DNA of 64,000 nt. Source: Sialis fuliginosa. Its lineage: Eukaryota > Arthropoda > Insecta > Megaloptera > Sialidae. This document shows positions 12,041 to 23,925 of the stretch, piece by piece; positions within the stretch are counted from its first letter, which is position 1, and each line of letters opens with the position of its first letter. Under the pieces are notes generated by a model. The model made no database searches. It worked only from the letters and a program-made list of their open reading frames with translations, and was not told the origin of the DNA. Location of the stretch: positions 4,714,501 through 4,778,500 of the forward strand of contig OY540819.1 in NCBI GenBank assembly GCA_961205875.1, written 5' to 3'. A program made the position numbers and the translations under genes.

Positions 12041-12801
12041 TTAGGGTTTCGAAGAAACTCTATTAATCTCACTTTGTCGTCCGTCCTTTTCACTCAAAGC
12101 TAAATAGCTCGTAAACTATAAAAGCTAGAAATTTGAAATTTTTACTGAACATGTAAAGTGACACCCTCTAGTAAAATATGTAAAAATTTATTGAATAAAT
12201 AATTTTTCAGGGGGGGGGGGGGCAATAAGAAGCTAAAGCTAAATAAAAAAAATATTTTTATATCAAGGCATGTGGTACATTAAAATGTATAACCACATAA
12301 GCGGAATTTGACCCTTTTTCTATTTTTTTCTAAATCAAAAATGGTGCCTGTTGGGGGCTTTAAAGCAAATCCATAAAAAAACAAAAAAATTTTATACCAA
12401 GACGTGTGGCATGTCAAAATGTATATCTCAATTAGTAGAATTTGACCAAATTTTTTTTTCTAACTCAAAAATGGCGCCTATAGGGGGCTAAAAGCAGTAT
12501 TTTATTTTGCCCCCCCCTAACTCTGTTACTACTGGCTCAAAAAATCTAAAAAAAAATTGGCAACGAGGGTTTGGTGGGACTACTAAAGACAAATACTAAA
12601 GTCAACAATATAATTTTAAATTTTGGAATTATAGGGAGTGGCGTCATAAAATTTTTTTATTTTGATATTTAAGCAAGTGGGGTGTCAAGATATAGATCTC
12701 AATTAGTAGAACTTGACACTTTTTTATATTTTTTTCTAACTTAAAAATGCACCTGTAAGTGGTTCCAAACATTCCACGTAGTACGTACTTCGGAACCCTT
12801 A
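12041..12801. mobile_element. Nested element with TTAGGGTTTCGAAG / CTTCGGAACCCTTA ends
   Basis: Imperfect terminal inverted repeats bound an interior of diverged repeats of about 170 bp. Each repeat has a 'TCAATTAGTAGAATTTGAC' type word followed by 'TTTTTTTCTAACTCAAAAATG' and a G-run or C-run (12210-12222 is 13 Gs). This resembles a class of insect elements ending in CGGAACCCT. The target duplication is unclear. Confidence 0.6.
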
Positions 12802-12802
12802 T

Positions 12803-12822
12803 GACATACACTCATGTATGTC
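12803..12822. repeat. Perfect 8-bp stem hairpin
   Basis: GACATACA-CTCA-TGTATGTC, a perfect inverted repeat directly beside the right end of the nested element. Confidence 0.7.
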
Positions 12823-12997
12823 TTGCCAAAATTATTTTTTTTAAAGGGTACGTCTGATTCTATACGTGACAAAAATAAGAAGCTGTTGTCCAAGATTTTT
12901 TATAATTTATACCATAATATTACTTTCTTCAAGATGAGTAAGTTTTGCTTACTTTTTAAAATTAAAATCGTTAATTTTATTTTGAACACCCGGTATA

Positions 12998-14122
12998 ATG
13001 AAACGCTGTGTAAAATGTTGATAATCACTGCTACTCAATCTATGTTTCGATTGTTTGATAATCGTTGAATAATTGACTGATAATTACACAGTTATACATG
13101 CGTGTGTTTTTAGGTATCATCATTTAATTAATGAGGAATTTACCAGCTGATTCAGTTAATACTTTATTAGTTAGGAAGCTAGTTACAGTTAACCTATAAT
13201 TTATTTTAGTTAACAGAGAAGCTGTAGGTGTAGGTAATTTCATATATGTTTAATACAAACGTTTTACTTATTTTATAAATTGAATGAATAAATTTATAAA
13301 TATATATTTAAATAAAAATGAAATGTTGATATATGAAACGTTGTTGGTTAAATATTATTTCAATTAATTAAACTAAGTAATAGAATATTGTATTTTAAAT
13401 TTCAAAGCGGCCGTTTTCATTTTAAAAAGCATATTATACTCCAATTCCTAAATTCATTTTCGTTACGAAAAATGTGCATATAATTTAAGCGTAAGTATAT
13501 CGTATTAAAATTCTCGAAAAACTTTTTGTTTTAATAAATGATGATTTCCAAGACGAAACTTTTTAAGAATTGTAATAAAGTATACATATTCTGATGTACC
13601 GTTTTTTTTCATGAATCAGTAATGTTAAAATGTCTACTACAATAATATATTTGTATTTATAAATATTTATTTTGACAAAATTGCTTTTAATTTATTATAA
13701 ATGTATAGAAATAACATAATAATTTTATATTAGATTTAAGAGTCATTTGTCATGAAATTCTATAATATGTATTTATTTAAATCTCTCTCCCATTTTAGAT
13801 ATGAAATGTCATATTATGTTTTGACAGAGTTTGACGACAAAACATTTCTCATGGAAAATAACTTTCAGTCAAATTGGCTAAAATTTTGATATGTTGAAGT
13901 AATTATGTTTATATGCCGATCAAAAACTATAATTAATACAATTTAAAGAAATTTAGCCTCTAAAAAATATTTCAAAAAGAGTTATTTTCTCATTTCTAAA
14001 ACCTACTATGTATGAAAAATAAATGTCCTTAATTTTTGTCTGCTTAACATTAATATCAAAATCTGAGTGTATCAACTAAGGACCTTTACTTGTCAGTTTC
14101 ACCTGTGGTGACATTAATTAAA
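12998..14122. other. AT-rich stretch, no gene seen
   Basis: No supported feature. Confidence 0.5.
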
Positions 14123-14287
14123 GCAGTGTTTTTTTAAACTGCGTGCTGCGACCCACTTTTAAAAATGTAGCATTTTAACTTTAAAATACCATTTTTTTAA
14201 ATTTGATCGAGAAATGTTTATACTATTTTTGTATTTTTTAATATACGACCTTTTTATTTGAGCCATGTAGGTCGCATTATATATAAT
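14123..14287 (+). mobile_element. Probable hAT fragment
   Basis: CAGTGTTTTTTTAAACTGCG followed by GCTGCGACCCAC resembles the CAGAGGTTCTCAA..GTGACCCAC end of the MITE at 4359. A GTAGGTCGCAT word follows near 14268. It is too decayed for a clear right end. Confidence 0.35.
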
Positions 14288-14295
14288 ATACAAAC

Positions 14296-15568
14296 TAAGG
14301 CATGTAAACCGGTTTTAACCGACACCGGTTAACCGGTTTTTTGTTAAAATTTACCAAAACCGTAAAACCGGGTTTTTTCCGAAAAACCGAAAGTCAATTA
14401 TATATATATTTTTTTGTTTCCTTAAGTGACAAATAATTTTATTTTTTTACTGTTATTCATGAAGTATTTATGTTGTGAATTTATTTAAATTAAAAAAGGG
14501 GGACATCTATAAAATAACGCGTAATGTGTAAATAAAAATATTATAGCGGAGTAAATGGAATTTGAGGGTCATTCCTGAAGTATATAATAATATGTTAATA
14601 AAGAAGATTATACCATTTCAAGTTCAAATTTAGAATAATAAATTTCAAATTGAGAATTGTAAATTCCACATTTGAGATGAAAATAAATAAACAATTTATT
14701 TCAAAATAATATAATGTTTTATAAAACAAAATATATTTGCTATAGCTGCAATTATGGCCTCCACATACTATCACGAGCTCCTGTTGAATTATTGGCGAAC
14801 CCCATAAGAAATTTTTTCTTGTCCAGCCTTTTTTTCGGTCATTCAATTAATAATTTAAATACGTAAATATACCATTCGCTGATTTTTATTTTTGCTCGCC
14901 GGGCCAGATCCCCCTTAATCCTAGACTCCCAGGCTAGAGCCTTGTATAGGGTTGCAATTATTATTTAACTTATTATTGTTACGAATATTTATTAATTAAG
15001 TTAACATATATTAAATATTTTTAATTTCTTAATTTTATTTAAAATCAGGCCCTCAATTATTTACTATTGTCCAAATTAACAAATCATAATTAATGCATCA
15101 TATAATTATATATCATGAGTGAGATATCGAATATAATTAACAATAATTTTCGTGATATTTTCTCGTACAATATTTTTTAGCTACTGTAAACGAAACTCAG
15201 TTTGGGTCATATTTTCTGTCTTCACCTATATCACTTTTAATACTATCTTTTAAACTATCTTTACCAATTTAAAATTAATAGTTCCCAATTTGCAGTTGAT
15301 AAGTCTCAATTTGAAATTGATTATTTACAATTTGAAATTGAATAGTCTCAATTTTGAAATTGATTATTCCCAATTTGAAATTGAATAGTCTCAATTTGAA
15401 CTTGAAAAGGTATAGTTAAATAAGTTTTATTTTTTTAATATTAAAATATTATAAAACATTTTTTAAACTTAATTGAAAAACCCGACTAAAAACCGGTTAA
15501 CCGGTTTTTCACTTTATGAAAAACCGAAAACCGGTTTTTGAAATTTTATCGGGTTTTTGTATGCCCTA
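14296..15568. mobile_element. 1.27-kb hAT-type element, exact 8-bp duplication
   Basis: Ends TAAGGCATGTAAACC and (reverse complement) TAGGGCATACAAAAACC are flanked by the identical 8-mer ATACAAAC (14288-14295 and 15569-15576), the hAT signature. Both ends carry clusters of ACCGGTT/AACCGGTTTT words, and inside are subterminal repeats built on CAATTTGAAATTG (15270-15410, with inverted relatives at 14615-14680). No transposase is recognisable. The minus frame 14595-14846 has no hAT motif. Confidence 0.85.
15270..15410. repeat. Subterminal CAATTTGAAATTG repeats
   Basis: About six units of 22-23 bp, each with a CAATTTGAAATTG-type palindromic core. Inverted relatives sit near the other end of the same hAT element. 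Repeated subterminal words are often transposase-binding sites, but that role is inferred here. Confidence 0.65.
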
Positions 15569-15576
15569 ATACAAAC

Positions 15577-16313
15577 TGAGTTAAAATATAAATATCTGCA
15601 ATAATTCATAATTAAGATATTTTTAGATTAAATAGTTTGTTTATCGATGTCATAGTAATTCTAACTTTTGGTCTATTTTAAACAGAAATATAAAGTTATT
15701 TTGTTTTCCAAAAATAAAGTTAGTTGCTTTGGCTTCTTAATGATCAAACATAAAGTAAATTAACATATCTAATGATATAACTACCGTAAAATCAAACAGG
15801 AACACTAAATTCTGTCAAAAACAGTAAAATAATCAATTTAACCAAATTATTTACCTATAATTCTACATTTGCTACATAAACATCTTTAATACAAAGGTAA
15901 CGAATCCCCAGATTGTCTATCTTCGCACAAGAAACAAGTCGGTGTGGAATGGGAGGTGGAGTAATGGTATGGGGTTAAGGGAGCAAACAGTACATCCGAT
16001 GTGAAGGATTAATAGGCCCTTTGACTACACAGTGGCTTAATCTAACTAACGAGCTATATTTTCAGTTTAATTAATTTGAACAAATTTAATGTTTCTTTGT
16101 ATGCGTTGCTGTTCATTTGTGATAGAATAAATTCTCGCAATGTAATCTTCACCTTTTTCGGATTGGTTCGATATTATTAGATTATGTGTGGGTTGTTACT
16201 TGTATTGTTTTTTTTATTTTTAAATAAAAAAATTAAATTATTTTTTTATTTAATATAATATTTTACTAGTATTAGTAGTTTTGAGTTTGAAGTACAGTAG
16301 CAGAGGTTTCCAA
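15577..16313. other. Unique AT-rich stretch
   Basis: No gene or repeat seen. 15900-16030 is GC-richer (GGGAGGTGGAG...GGGGTTAAGGGAG) without a frame. Confidence 0.4.
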
Positions 16314-16697
16314 TTGCTTTCTTGCAATATCGAAGATACGAGAAGCTTTGTGATCGTTTTAAAATGAGATAAAAAAATTAATCTCTGATTTCAAAAATTT
16401 AAATTGATCTTTCTGTTACAGGTCAAGACAAACACTTTTCGTTGACGTTTTAAATGTTATTTTGACGTTTGCATTTTAGATTTATATTTAAACTGCCTAA
16501 AAATTAAAAATATACGAAAATAATCAGGTGCGTCTTAAGAAAAATGTTGAACTAATATTTTTTAGTAAAACTGTATAAAAATTAAATTGTTAAACAATGC
16601 CAGACTATTTATCTAAACATTTTATCGGATTTTATTTCAATTGTTCGATAATTAAATACCTTTGTTGATTTTAGCACAAGGAAGCACTGTGCATTTA
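16314..16697 (+). mobile_element. Repeat family A, internally deleted copy B
   Basis: Begins TTGCTTTCTTGCAATATCGA and ends GCACAAGGAAGCACTGTGCA. It matches copy A at both ends but lacks most of the middle. Confidence 0.7.
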
Positions 16698-18083
16698 TTT
16701 TTCATTAATTTTCTAAGTTGTTAAATTTAAGAATTGTTGCACATTATTTATTAAAGTTATTAACAATGATTCGTCCTTTTACAATTGAAAACCAAAAAAG
16801 CCAAAGAAAGTAACTCCGATTTGCAATGTACTTAATCAATGATGTATTTATTAACTTTTCAAAAAAATATGAAAAATTGCTATGTTTAATTTTGAAACAT
16901 TTCTAAATTATATAGCAGTAAAATGAAACAAAAAAGCCCCAGCTGTACGTTTGTTTTGCAATCTCTGATATACATCACCATATTCTTTTCGAAGCTTTTA
17001 AACCGTTTACCAACGAAATAAATCTTGCGCGAAATAACAACGATATGATAATAAAAAAAATAAGTACGTTTCCTGAACAGAGTCGGACTAACAACATTTG
17101 TAAAAATTCATAAAAATTAAAAAATCCCAAGATCATTTTACATTCTTACATTTAAGTTGAAAATCATCCAAAAAAAGATTACGTCGCTTTTATAAATAAT
17201 ACGAAAGGGGATACATTTTAATACTTATTTGTCCAATTGCCAGCGAATTCAAAAAGGAAACTCACAAATCTGTCTTTAATCAAGTATTTGGAAAAGAAAC
17301 TAAAAAAATAATATTTTATTAAAATTTTGATATAGTCAGATTTGGAATTCTATTGTGTTTTCCATCGAAATTGATTACTATTATTTAGTTTTTTTTTTAT
17401 AAATAAAATATTAAAATATAAATCTATATATGTTTCTATGTAAAACCACAGTGACCCTTCACACAACTTTAATAATTTCGGCCACTTTTGTATCTACCTG
17501 CTATGATCGGCCCATCAGCAACTTCCTCTTCCGTTTTGTGTTCCCGCGCTTCCTAGTGCACATTTACTCAATATATACATACATCAAATAGAATGCAACC
17601 ATAAAATAAATGTATAAAAAAGTTAATTAAATCAGTAGACAAGAAATTCATGATCAAGAAAAATAAGAGAAATACTTAAGAAAGAAATTATAATAAAGGA
17701 AAAATTATAGAATAATATAGTACATAAATGGTTGAAGTTGATTTACTTTACACTATTTTTAATCCATTCCTGTACAAAAGATGTAACCGTAGTGCATATA
17801 TATGTATGTAAAATGTATAAGTATGTAATACATACATACAAACACCCCTTTCCTTTTTGGTTTGTTCCTTTTTACGTCGCTTACACGAACATGTATCATC
17901 TCTCGCTTGATTCACATATTCACACCATTAAGCATGCTTATGTCTTTCCACTTCTAAGGTCTCCTTCACACCGATGCACTATTGTTAATGCGATTGAGAT
18001 TAGTTACACAAAGTTCTAGTGTTTTATCATATTGTTCAATACAGAATTATATTTTTAAGTGTTGTAAAAAAAAGAATGATTAA
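16698..18083. other. AT-rich stretch; small GC-richer patches
   Basis: 17440-17565 and 17860-17990 have more complex sequence than the flanks. The frame 17732-18019 (+) has no recognisable product. No supported gene. Confidence 0.4.
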
Positions 18084-18588
18084 GGCGACTATTACACTAT
18101 CAAAGAAATATGATAAAATTTCTTTGATCAAAGAAATATGACAGTGTAATAAGTCAACTTTTATAATATTTACCTTCATAATATTTATATGATCATAGTT
18201 AATGACAGTCTCTTATATTTGATCAAAGTTTTTTGACAGATAAATCAAAATGGCGACTACCAAGTTATCACTGACAGTTACAGTTATATAATTATTAATA
18301 TATGAATATCAACAAAATCCAGTATTATATGATAATCTTCTCATTGATTATAAAAACCACAATACACGGTTGTAAATTTAAACCTCGATCGCGTCAATTG
18401 ACGAACATCCACGCACTGATATTCAAAAGGCACCAAAAAAGAAGAAAATATCCCTAGATAATATTGAGAAAATATTATCAAATATTTTAGTAGTGAAATA
18501 AAACAAAATCTCGTATTTTATCAAAGAAATATGATCAAATCTTTGTCAAAGATCTTTGACATATTTATTTGATAGTGTAATAGCCGCC
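18084..18588 (+). mobile_element. Harbinger-like MITE, copy 1 (GGCGRCTATTACAC ends)
   Basis: The 505-bp element has termini GGCGACTATTACACTATCAA and its complement ...TGATAGTGTAATAGCCGCC. An inverted copy of nearly the same length is at 22016-22521. It contains the 20-bp palindrome at 18118-18137. The interior holds a short frame (about 18407-18500) reading ..IQKAPKKKKISLDNIEKILS.., also open in the other copy, which may be a relic of a protein-coding parent. Confidence 0.8.
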
Positions 18589-18698
18589 AACGAGGTATTT
18601 CGTGTATCCGAGTAATATTTAAATAAAAATCAATAATAATCAATTGAATATAAATTTAGTAGAACCTGAAAAATAGATAAAAACTAAGAATTTATTTA

Positions 18699-19229
18699 TC
18701 TCTATACATAAAAATGAATATACGTTTGTATGAGGCTGATAGACTCGGGAATTATTGAACCGATTTCAATGCGGTTTTCACCAATAGTTAGATAATTTTT
18801 CTTTGTAGTATCGTGGCTATTAATATTCTATGAAAAGTTAAGATTTAACATAAAATAAATCTTTATCAAGTCGTGTTTTGTTTCCATGTCTGTCATTTAG
18901 GTATATAAAAACATAGTACCTAGCCATGGAATACAGAATTCTATAATTTACAGTTTCAATATTTTATTTTAATAATTTAGGTTACTTTGATCGTCTCTTT
19001 TAAATATTTTGTCGAACAATTAGATGATTTTTGACATATGTTAACAATTAAATATTTTGAAATACCTACATATATTGATTGAAAATTGAAATATAATGAA
19101 ACATTTCACTTTATGAAATTTAAAATATCGAAATAGTATCGAATATTGGGTGGGTATATCGGATGAGCATGACAACTTTATGTTTAATTGAATTGATATC
19201 CCCGGGTAACACCGGGTTCAATGTGCTAG
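18699..19229 (+). mobile_element. Second Helitron, 531 bp
   Basis: Inserted between A and T, starts TCTCTATACATAAAAATGAA and ends in CTAG. The 3' hairpin CCCGG-GTAACA-CCGGG (19201-19216) is 9 nt before CTAG. It belongs to a different family from the one at 2259, although both begin TCTCTATMCATA. There is no Rep/helicase. Confidence 0.8.
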
Positions 19230-19254
19230 TTTCTTAATAATTAATAATATTTTT

Positions 19255-19392
19255 TTCATTGTCAGTTCAATTTTGGCGCCCCTAAGAAGTTACTTTTGCG
19301 CCCTCTACAGTTTTTTAGTCCTCATGTCACTTTTTAATGTTCATCAAACTCTTCTACCACGGGCAGACCCCTCCCTAGTCCGCCACTGTGGA
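19255..19392 (-). mobile_element. Transposon end fragment (CAGTGGCGGACTAGGG)
   Basis: Read on the minus strand it starts CAGTGGCGGACTAGGGAGGG, a terminal sequence common in insect DNA transposons. It runs into a 'GGGGCGCCAAAATTGAACTG' segment. No opposite end is seen, so it is treated as truncated. Confidence 0.45.
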
Positions 19393-19769
19393 TAATTAAA
19401 GACTAATTAAACTTTACAGTTTTAGTAGGTTTATATACTTAAAAGTCATATATTTTACATATTTTTCGAATATTTAAAAGACATAAATGGTAATTAGACC
19501 TAACTATCTACTACTCTACAACAAATATTATTTCCATTCACTTTCATAAATATTAATAAATACCATTTTATACGATTCGCCTGAACCAAGAACTGATTAA
19601 ATGTACAAACAAACGGGAGAAAATATTGGTATCAGAATGAAAATACGTACCCATACATTTAAAATAATCTGCATAAAATATACAACGTTGCAAATCCGTT
19701 CTGCCAACAGAACCAAAGAGGGGGTGTAGGTACGATAGTAGAATGGAGAGGGGGTAAGAGACTGGCCGG

Positions 19770-19893
19770 TATAAGATACATCTGCTATATCAGCAAAGAC
19801 ATAACTAGAGACTTGAACTTACGAAGATGGGTTTCAGCTCAAAAGATATTTTCTTTATTTGTTAAGAGAAGAAATAATTGCAGTTTCGAGAAG
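19770..19893 (+). promoter_or_regulatory. Possible promoter plus short first exon
   Basis: TATAAGATAC at 19770 is followed by a purine-rich stretch ending at GAAG|GTAAGTCAAA (donor at 19894-19899, a full GTAAGT consensus). The only ATG in between opens a 12-codon frame, so a coding exon is unlikely. It could be a non-coding first exon or chance. No initiator at the usual distance is clear. Confidence 0.2.
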
Positions 19894-19899
19894 GTAAGT

Positions 19900-22012
19900 C
19901 AAAGTGAGATGGTAATTTGAATATTTAAATACGCGAATAAAATATTTTGTAAATTTCTTTAATAAATTGTTTTTAACAACTATGATGTGAAGTTTTTAGT
20001 TTTCATTATTTAAATGAAAATGTAAATACCTGCATAATTTCCTAGAGTACTTGCCAATAAATTGAAAAATCAAATTTGGATCTTCCTATGTACCAGGTGT
20101 ACAATCTAATTACGGTACATATAGAAATCAATGTTACATCGGATTTACGCAAATATTTGATCTTAAATTAACATCATAGAAAACTTATCAATATATATTA
20201 TTTCTCATTAATTTTAAGCTGGAGCTAAATGTATCTACATACAAACTAACATACCGAAATGTTATTTTCAGCTTTGATCATAATCACTATAAAAAATTCT
20301 TACAAACAATAAATAAATAATAAAGCAATGCAAGAAATACAAGCTTGAAATTAACAAAGACAAAATTGCATGTATCTAAAATAACGATTATGTACCGTAG
20401 TTAAATTCTACACCCATTAGTAGATCATGCATTTTATAAACTATTTCAAAAGTGAACTTCTTTGGACACTTATTTAAAATTAAACGTCAGAATCAAAAAA
20501 AAAAAAAAAACACATTTGATCGATTATTATTTAATGTTAGTTTTGAAATACATGATTGATATTTTATAAAACCTATTTTATCGTAACTGTGTAAGTTTAT
20601 CGAAATATATTTTTTGCTTTGAAGAAATTCTTCTTTTTAACCTCATAAAATAAAAGAAAATATTGATTTGCATTTTTTGAACAATAATTAAAATTCTGTG
20701 ATATAAATATAAGAGTAGGTATATAACTAGTATTTGTAATTATGAAGCCAGATGTAATTTATATTTTAATAGAAATATATATTTGTCGCTTGTGTCATAC
20801 ATTTCTATTCAATCAATTCTGTATTGTTGTTTATTTACATATTGAATACAAATCTAAACAAAATTAATTTTGCTATCAATACTATTCATTACTTTCAATA
20901 AAACTATACAAATCTGTTATCTCTGTTGGTTAAAATTTATATATATTTTTATATTTACGTTTTAAAGGATAATCCAATTTGACAGATTTTAGAATTTTTG
21001 TCTGTTTATTTGTTCCAATAAGACACAAAAAATAGAAAGAAACGTATCAAAGAAAAAAACAAAATAAAACTAATAAATGCGTCAATCGGAATTAACTCCA
21101 AATAACAAATAACCCGGTAAGAAAATCTTTTAAAATTTAAAAATAAAAGTATTAAAAATATCTACAAAAATTTAATTAGCTACTTTGACATCAGAAAGGT
21201 TTACAAAGAGCAAATAAGTGCTCTACTTTTACTACAAGCACACATAAACACCAAAATAATTATAAATTTATAAACCCATTCCGCATTTTTCAACAGGAAC
21301 TAGAGCATCGCATTTCTCCGTGTACCTAATATGCACTTTCTCAAAGCCAGCCTGATCTTTGCTAAACTAATTTCACTGGTGCGGGGTTTCCACCACGGCT
21401 ACCAAATGTTGCTACCACGGCTACCAATTGCGAGGCCGCAGACGCTCACCCCTGTATATCAAACGTTGCAGTGCACAAAATACGAAAACAAATGTGTTCC
21501 GGTTGCTCGTTATATAAGGCGTTTAGTTATTGTTGCTCTGCAGCGCTGGATTTTTTCTCATTTCTTGTGATTAAATATTAAGGATGATATATTTGTTTAG
21601 TTTATTTTTTTGTGTGTGAAAATGTAAGAAAATATTATTTTAATTAATACACTCGGCAAAAAAATTAAACAATTTTTTTTAATTCTAATCTTTGTTAAAA
21701 ATAGTCACATAATAATCATTAAACAAATTTGCAAATATTTCCTCGTAAAAAAATTTAACAAAGGGCGATCTATCTTTGTAACACAAAATCCCTGCCCGTT
21801 TTGATGTCCTGACAATAAAAAAATACATTCCATTTCGTCCTACGTTGATTAATAAAATCAGTCGGTTATGTTAAATTGTATAAAAATTAGATAAAAAATA
21901 AATATTTAGGTATTATTTTGAATCTACTAACTTTTTTTTAGATTATCGTTGTTTTTTAATCTATAGAATTTTAATATAACTAATACAAAATTCTTCACCC
22001 TTGATCCCTTTG
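19900..22012. other. AT-rich stretch, no gene seen
   Basis: Includes a 16-17 A run near 20493. The plus frame 21331-21570 (a real ATG, 79 codons) contains a local duplication of 'ACCACGGCTACCAA' at 21391-21427. It has no domain I recognise and is not called a gene. Confidence 0.4.
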
Positions 22013-22015
22013 TTA

Positions 22016-22521
22016 GGCGGCTATTACAATATCAAATAAATATGTCAAAGATCTTAGACAAATATTTGATCATATTTCTTTGATAAAATACGATATTTTG
22101 TTTTATTACACTACATAAAATATTTGATAATATTTTCTCAATATTATCTAGGGATATTTTCTTCTTTTTTGGTGCCTTTTGAATATCAGTGCGTGGATCT
22201 TCGTCAATTGACGCGATCGAGGTTTGAATTTACAACCGTGTATTGTGGTTTTTATAATCAATGAGAAGATTATCATATAATACTGGATTTTGTTGATATT
22301 CATATATTAATAATTATGTAACTGTAACTGTCAGTGATAACTTGGTAGTCGCCATTATGTTTTTGACGTCAAAAAACTTTGATCAAATATAAGAGACTGT
22401 CATTAACTATGATCATAGAAATATTATGAAGGTAAATATTATAAAAGTTGACTTATTACACTGTCATATTTCTTTGATCAAATAAATTTTATCATATTTC
22501 TTTGATAGTGTAATAGCCGTC
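22016..22521 (-). mobile_element. Harbinger-like MITE, copy 2, inverted
   Basis: An inverted copy of the element at 18084-18588, 506 bp, flanked by TTA on both sides (22013-22015 and 22522-22524). This is the 3-bp TWA duplication typical of PIF/Harbinger. The same KAPKKKKISLDNIEKILS frame is open on the minus strand. Confidence 0.8.
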
Positions 22522-22524
22522 TTA

Positions 22525-23000
22525 TACGTTTGGAAACAAATACATAGTTTGTAATCCTATTTAGAGAAATTAATTATTAATTATTAATTAATTAATTAGA
22601 TCTCAAAGGTACACTTTCAAAAGCACAGGCCAACATAAAATTTATTTATCTATGAGCTCCTGATAAGGTCTTAGCCCATCACACTCAATTTTGTCGCAAT
22701 TTTGAAAAAGTCAAAAAACAATTTTATTTAATCTGAATATCTTCGTATTCAATAAATACTAAACAGTAATTAAAGTACTATAAATACTTTTTTTGTTCCA
22801 AAAGTTCACAGTATTATAGATTATAAAGCATTGTAACGAAATAAAAACTATTTTGTAAAAATAGAAACACGATTTGTACATAAATAGCCCATGTACAAAA
22901 AAAAATAAGTTTTTTTATTGAAGTTGATGTTCAGACTTAAATTTCATCATAAAAATTATTTTTAAATTTTAAACATATATAAAAATAATCCTTTATTTTG
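22525..23000. other. AT-rich stretch, no gene seen
   Basis: Contains a short TTAATTA-type run at 22570-22600. Nothing else is supported. Confidence 0.5.
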
Positions 23001-23004
23001 ATTA

Positions 23005-23420
23005 TTAATTCCGATGTGATAAAGAAAAATTTGATCTAAAACAACATGAAAAAATGATAATTAATCGTCCTGTGTAATTAATTCCAAATTGCTCACCCCT
23101 GTTCCATTTGTTGTGCTGGCGATAGGAAACAAATACGTTCCAGAGCATCCTATAATCGGCATTTAGTTGTTTTCGTGTGTTTTTAAATTCGGGTCGAGGT
23201 TGATGAATGTTCAAGCGCGCTAGGTAATCGGGCCCGGGAATGGGCCGCCCCATACCACGCCAAGTGATGTATGTCCTGAGACATAGCTACCGTCCGAACG
23301 ACGGTGAATATTACATAAGGGTGCCTGCAGGATGGGATTACCGAAATAATTGTATTCCAGAAAGAACTCCGTTTATTGCTTTCGATTTGCTCCGAAAGGG
23401 ATAATGGACGTATTGAGATG
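23005..23420. other. GC-richer island with a minus-strand frame
   Basis: The minus frame 23253-23005 starts at an ATG and reads MGRPIPGPDYLARLNIHQ.. for 82 codons, with a GTGAGC donor-like site inside at about 23090. I recognise no domain. The adjacent 23255-23400 is equally GC-rich and not open in one frame. It may be a conserved non-coding element or a small exon, and cannot be decided from sequence. Confidence 0.25.
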
Positions 23421-23690
23421 TTTGGATGATTTTATGAAAAACTGCAAGAATTTTAATATAACATTTTATTAATGGACGGTATATATTTTGTAAGAGGGTA
23501 TTAGGTTTTTTACCTTTTTACGCTCGATATCTAAATGTATTTTTATGTAATAATTTATAAAAAAGCATTTTAAATATTCTATAGGTATAGATATTGTATA
23601 TATTTATATATATATATTTTTTTGGCATTTATTTTCATATACAGCCAGTTATTTACGTCACTATTCCACTACCAGACATGGATGACTGGG
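23421..23690. other. AT-rich stretch
   Basis: Nothing supported beyond AT-rich microsatellite-like sequence at 23600-23620. Confidence 0.5.
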
Positions 23691-23925
23691 GGGATCGGGA
23701 AGTGCCCTGGGGCAATCAGGGCAGGAAACAGTCACGAAGCCCATTTCATCCACGGGTAACGTCCTAGGAACAGACAATAGGTTCTTATTTCTATCTTAGC
23801 CTAAACAGTCGTTGTCGAATTGCTCCCATACAGCTCCGTATGCCTCTGATTCTCCAGCTGCCACGGAGGTGCACTGACGCTATTCTCAACGACTGTATTA
23901 CAAAATTATCCTCACTGGCTGTTAC
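23690..23925. repeat. Complex segment with a short inverted repeat
   Basis: ACAGTCGTTG (23815) and its complement CAACGACTGT (23887-23896) bound an 82-bp GC-richer core. Upstream is a GGGGCAATCAGGGC-type stretch. It looks like part of an old transposon. No frame is convincing. Confidence 0.3.

Larger units (their letters stand above)
11915..12995. mobile_element. TIR element TACCGGGTGTTCAAAATAAAA, host of a nested insertion
   Basis: The 21-bp terminal repeat TACCGGGTGTTCAAAATAAAA is perfect at both ends and is flanked by TA (11913-11914 and 12996-12997). Most of the length is a second element at 12041-12801, so the original was only about 320 bp. The plus-strand frame 12814-13068 straddles the right end and is not a gene. 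Confidence 0.8.

Noticed and set aside
19770..19893. Coding first exon starting at the ATG near 19827
   Set aside because: That frame stops after 12 codons; only a non-coding exon remains possible, and it is listed at low confidence.
21331..21570. 79-codon ATG frame on the plus strand
   Set aside because: No domain, no splice context, and part of it is a local sequence duplication.
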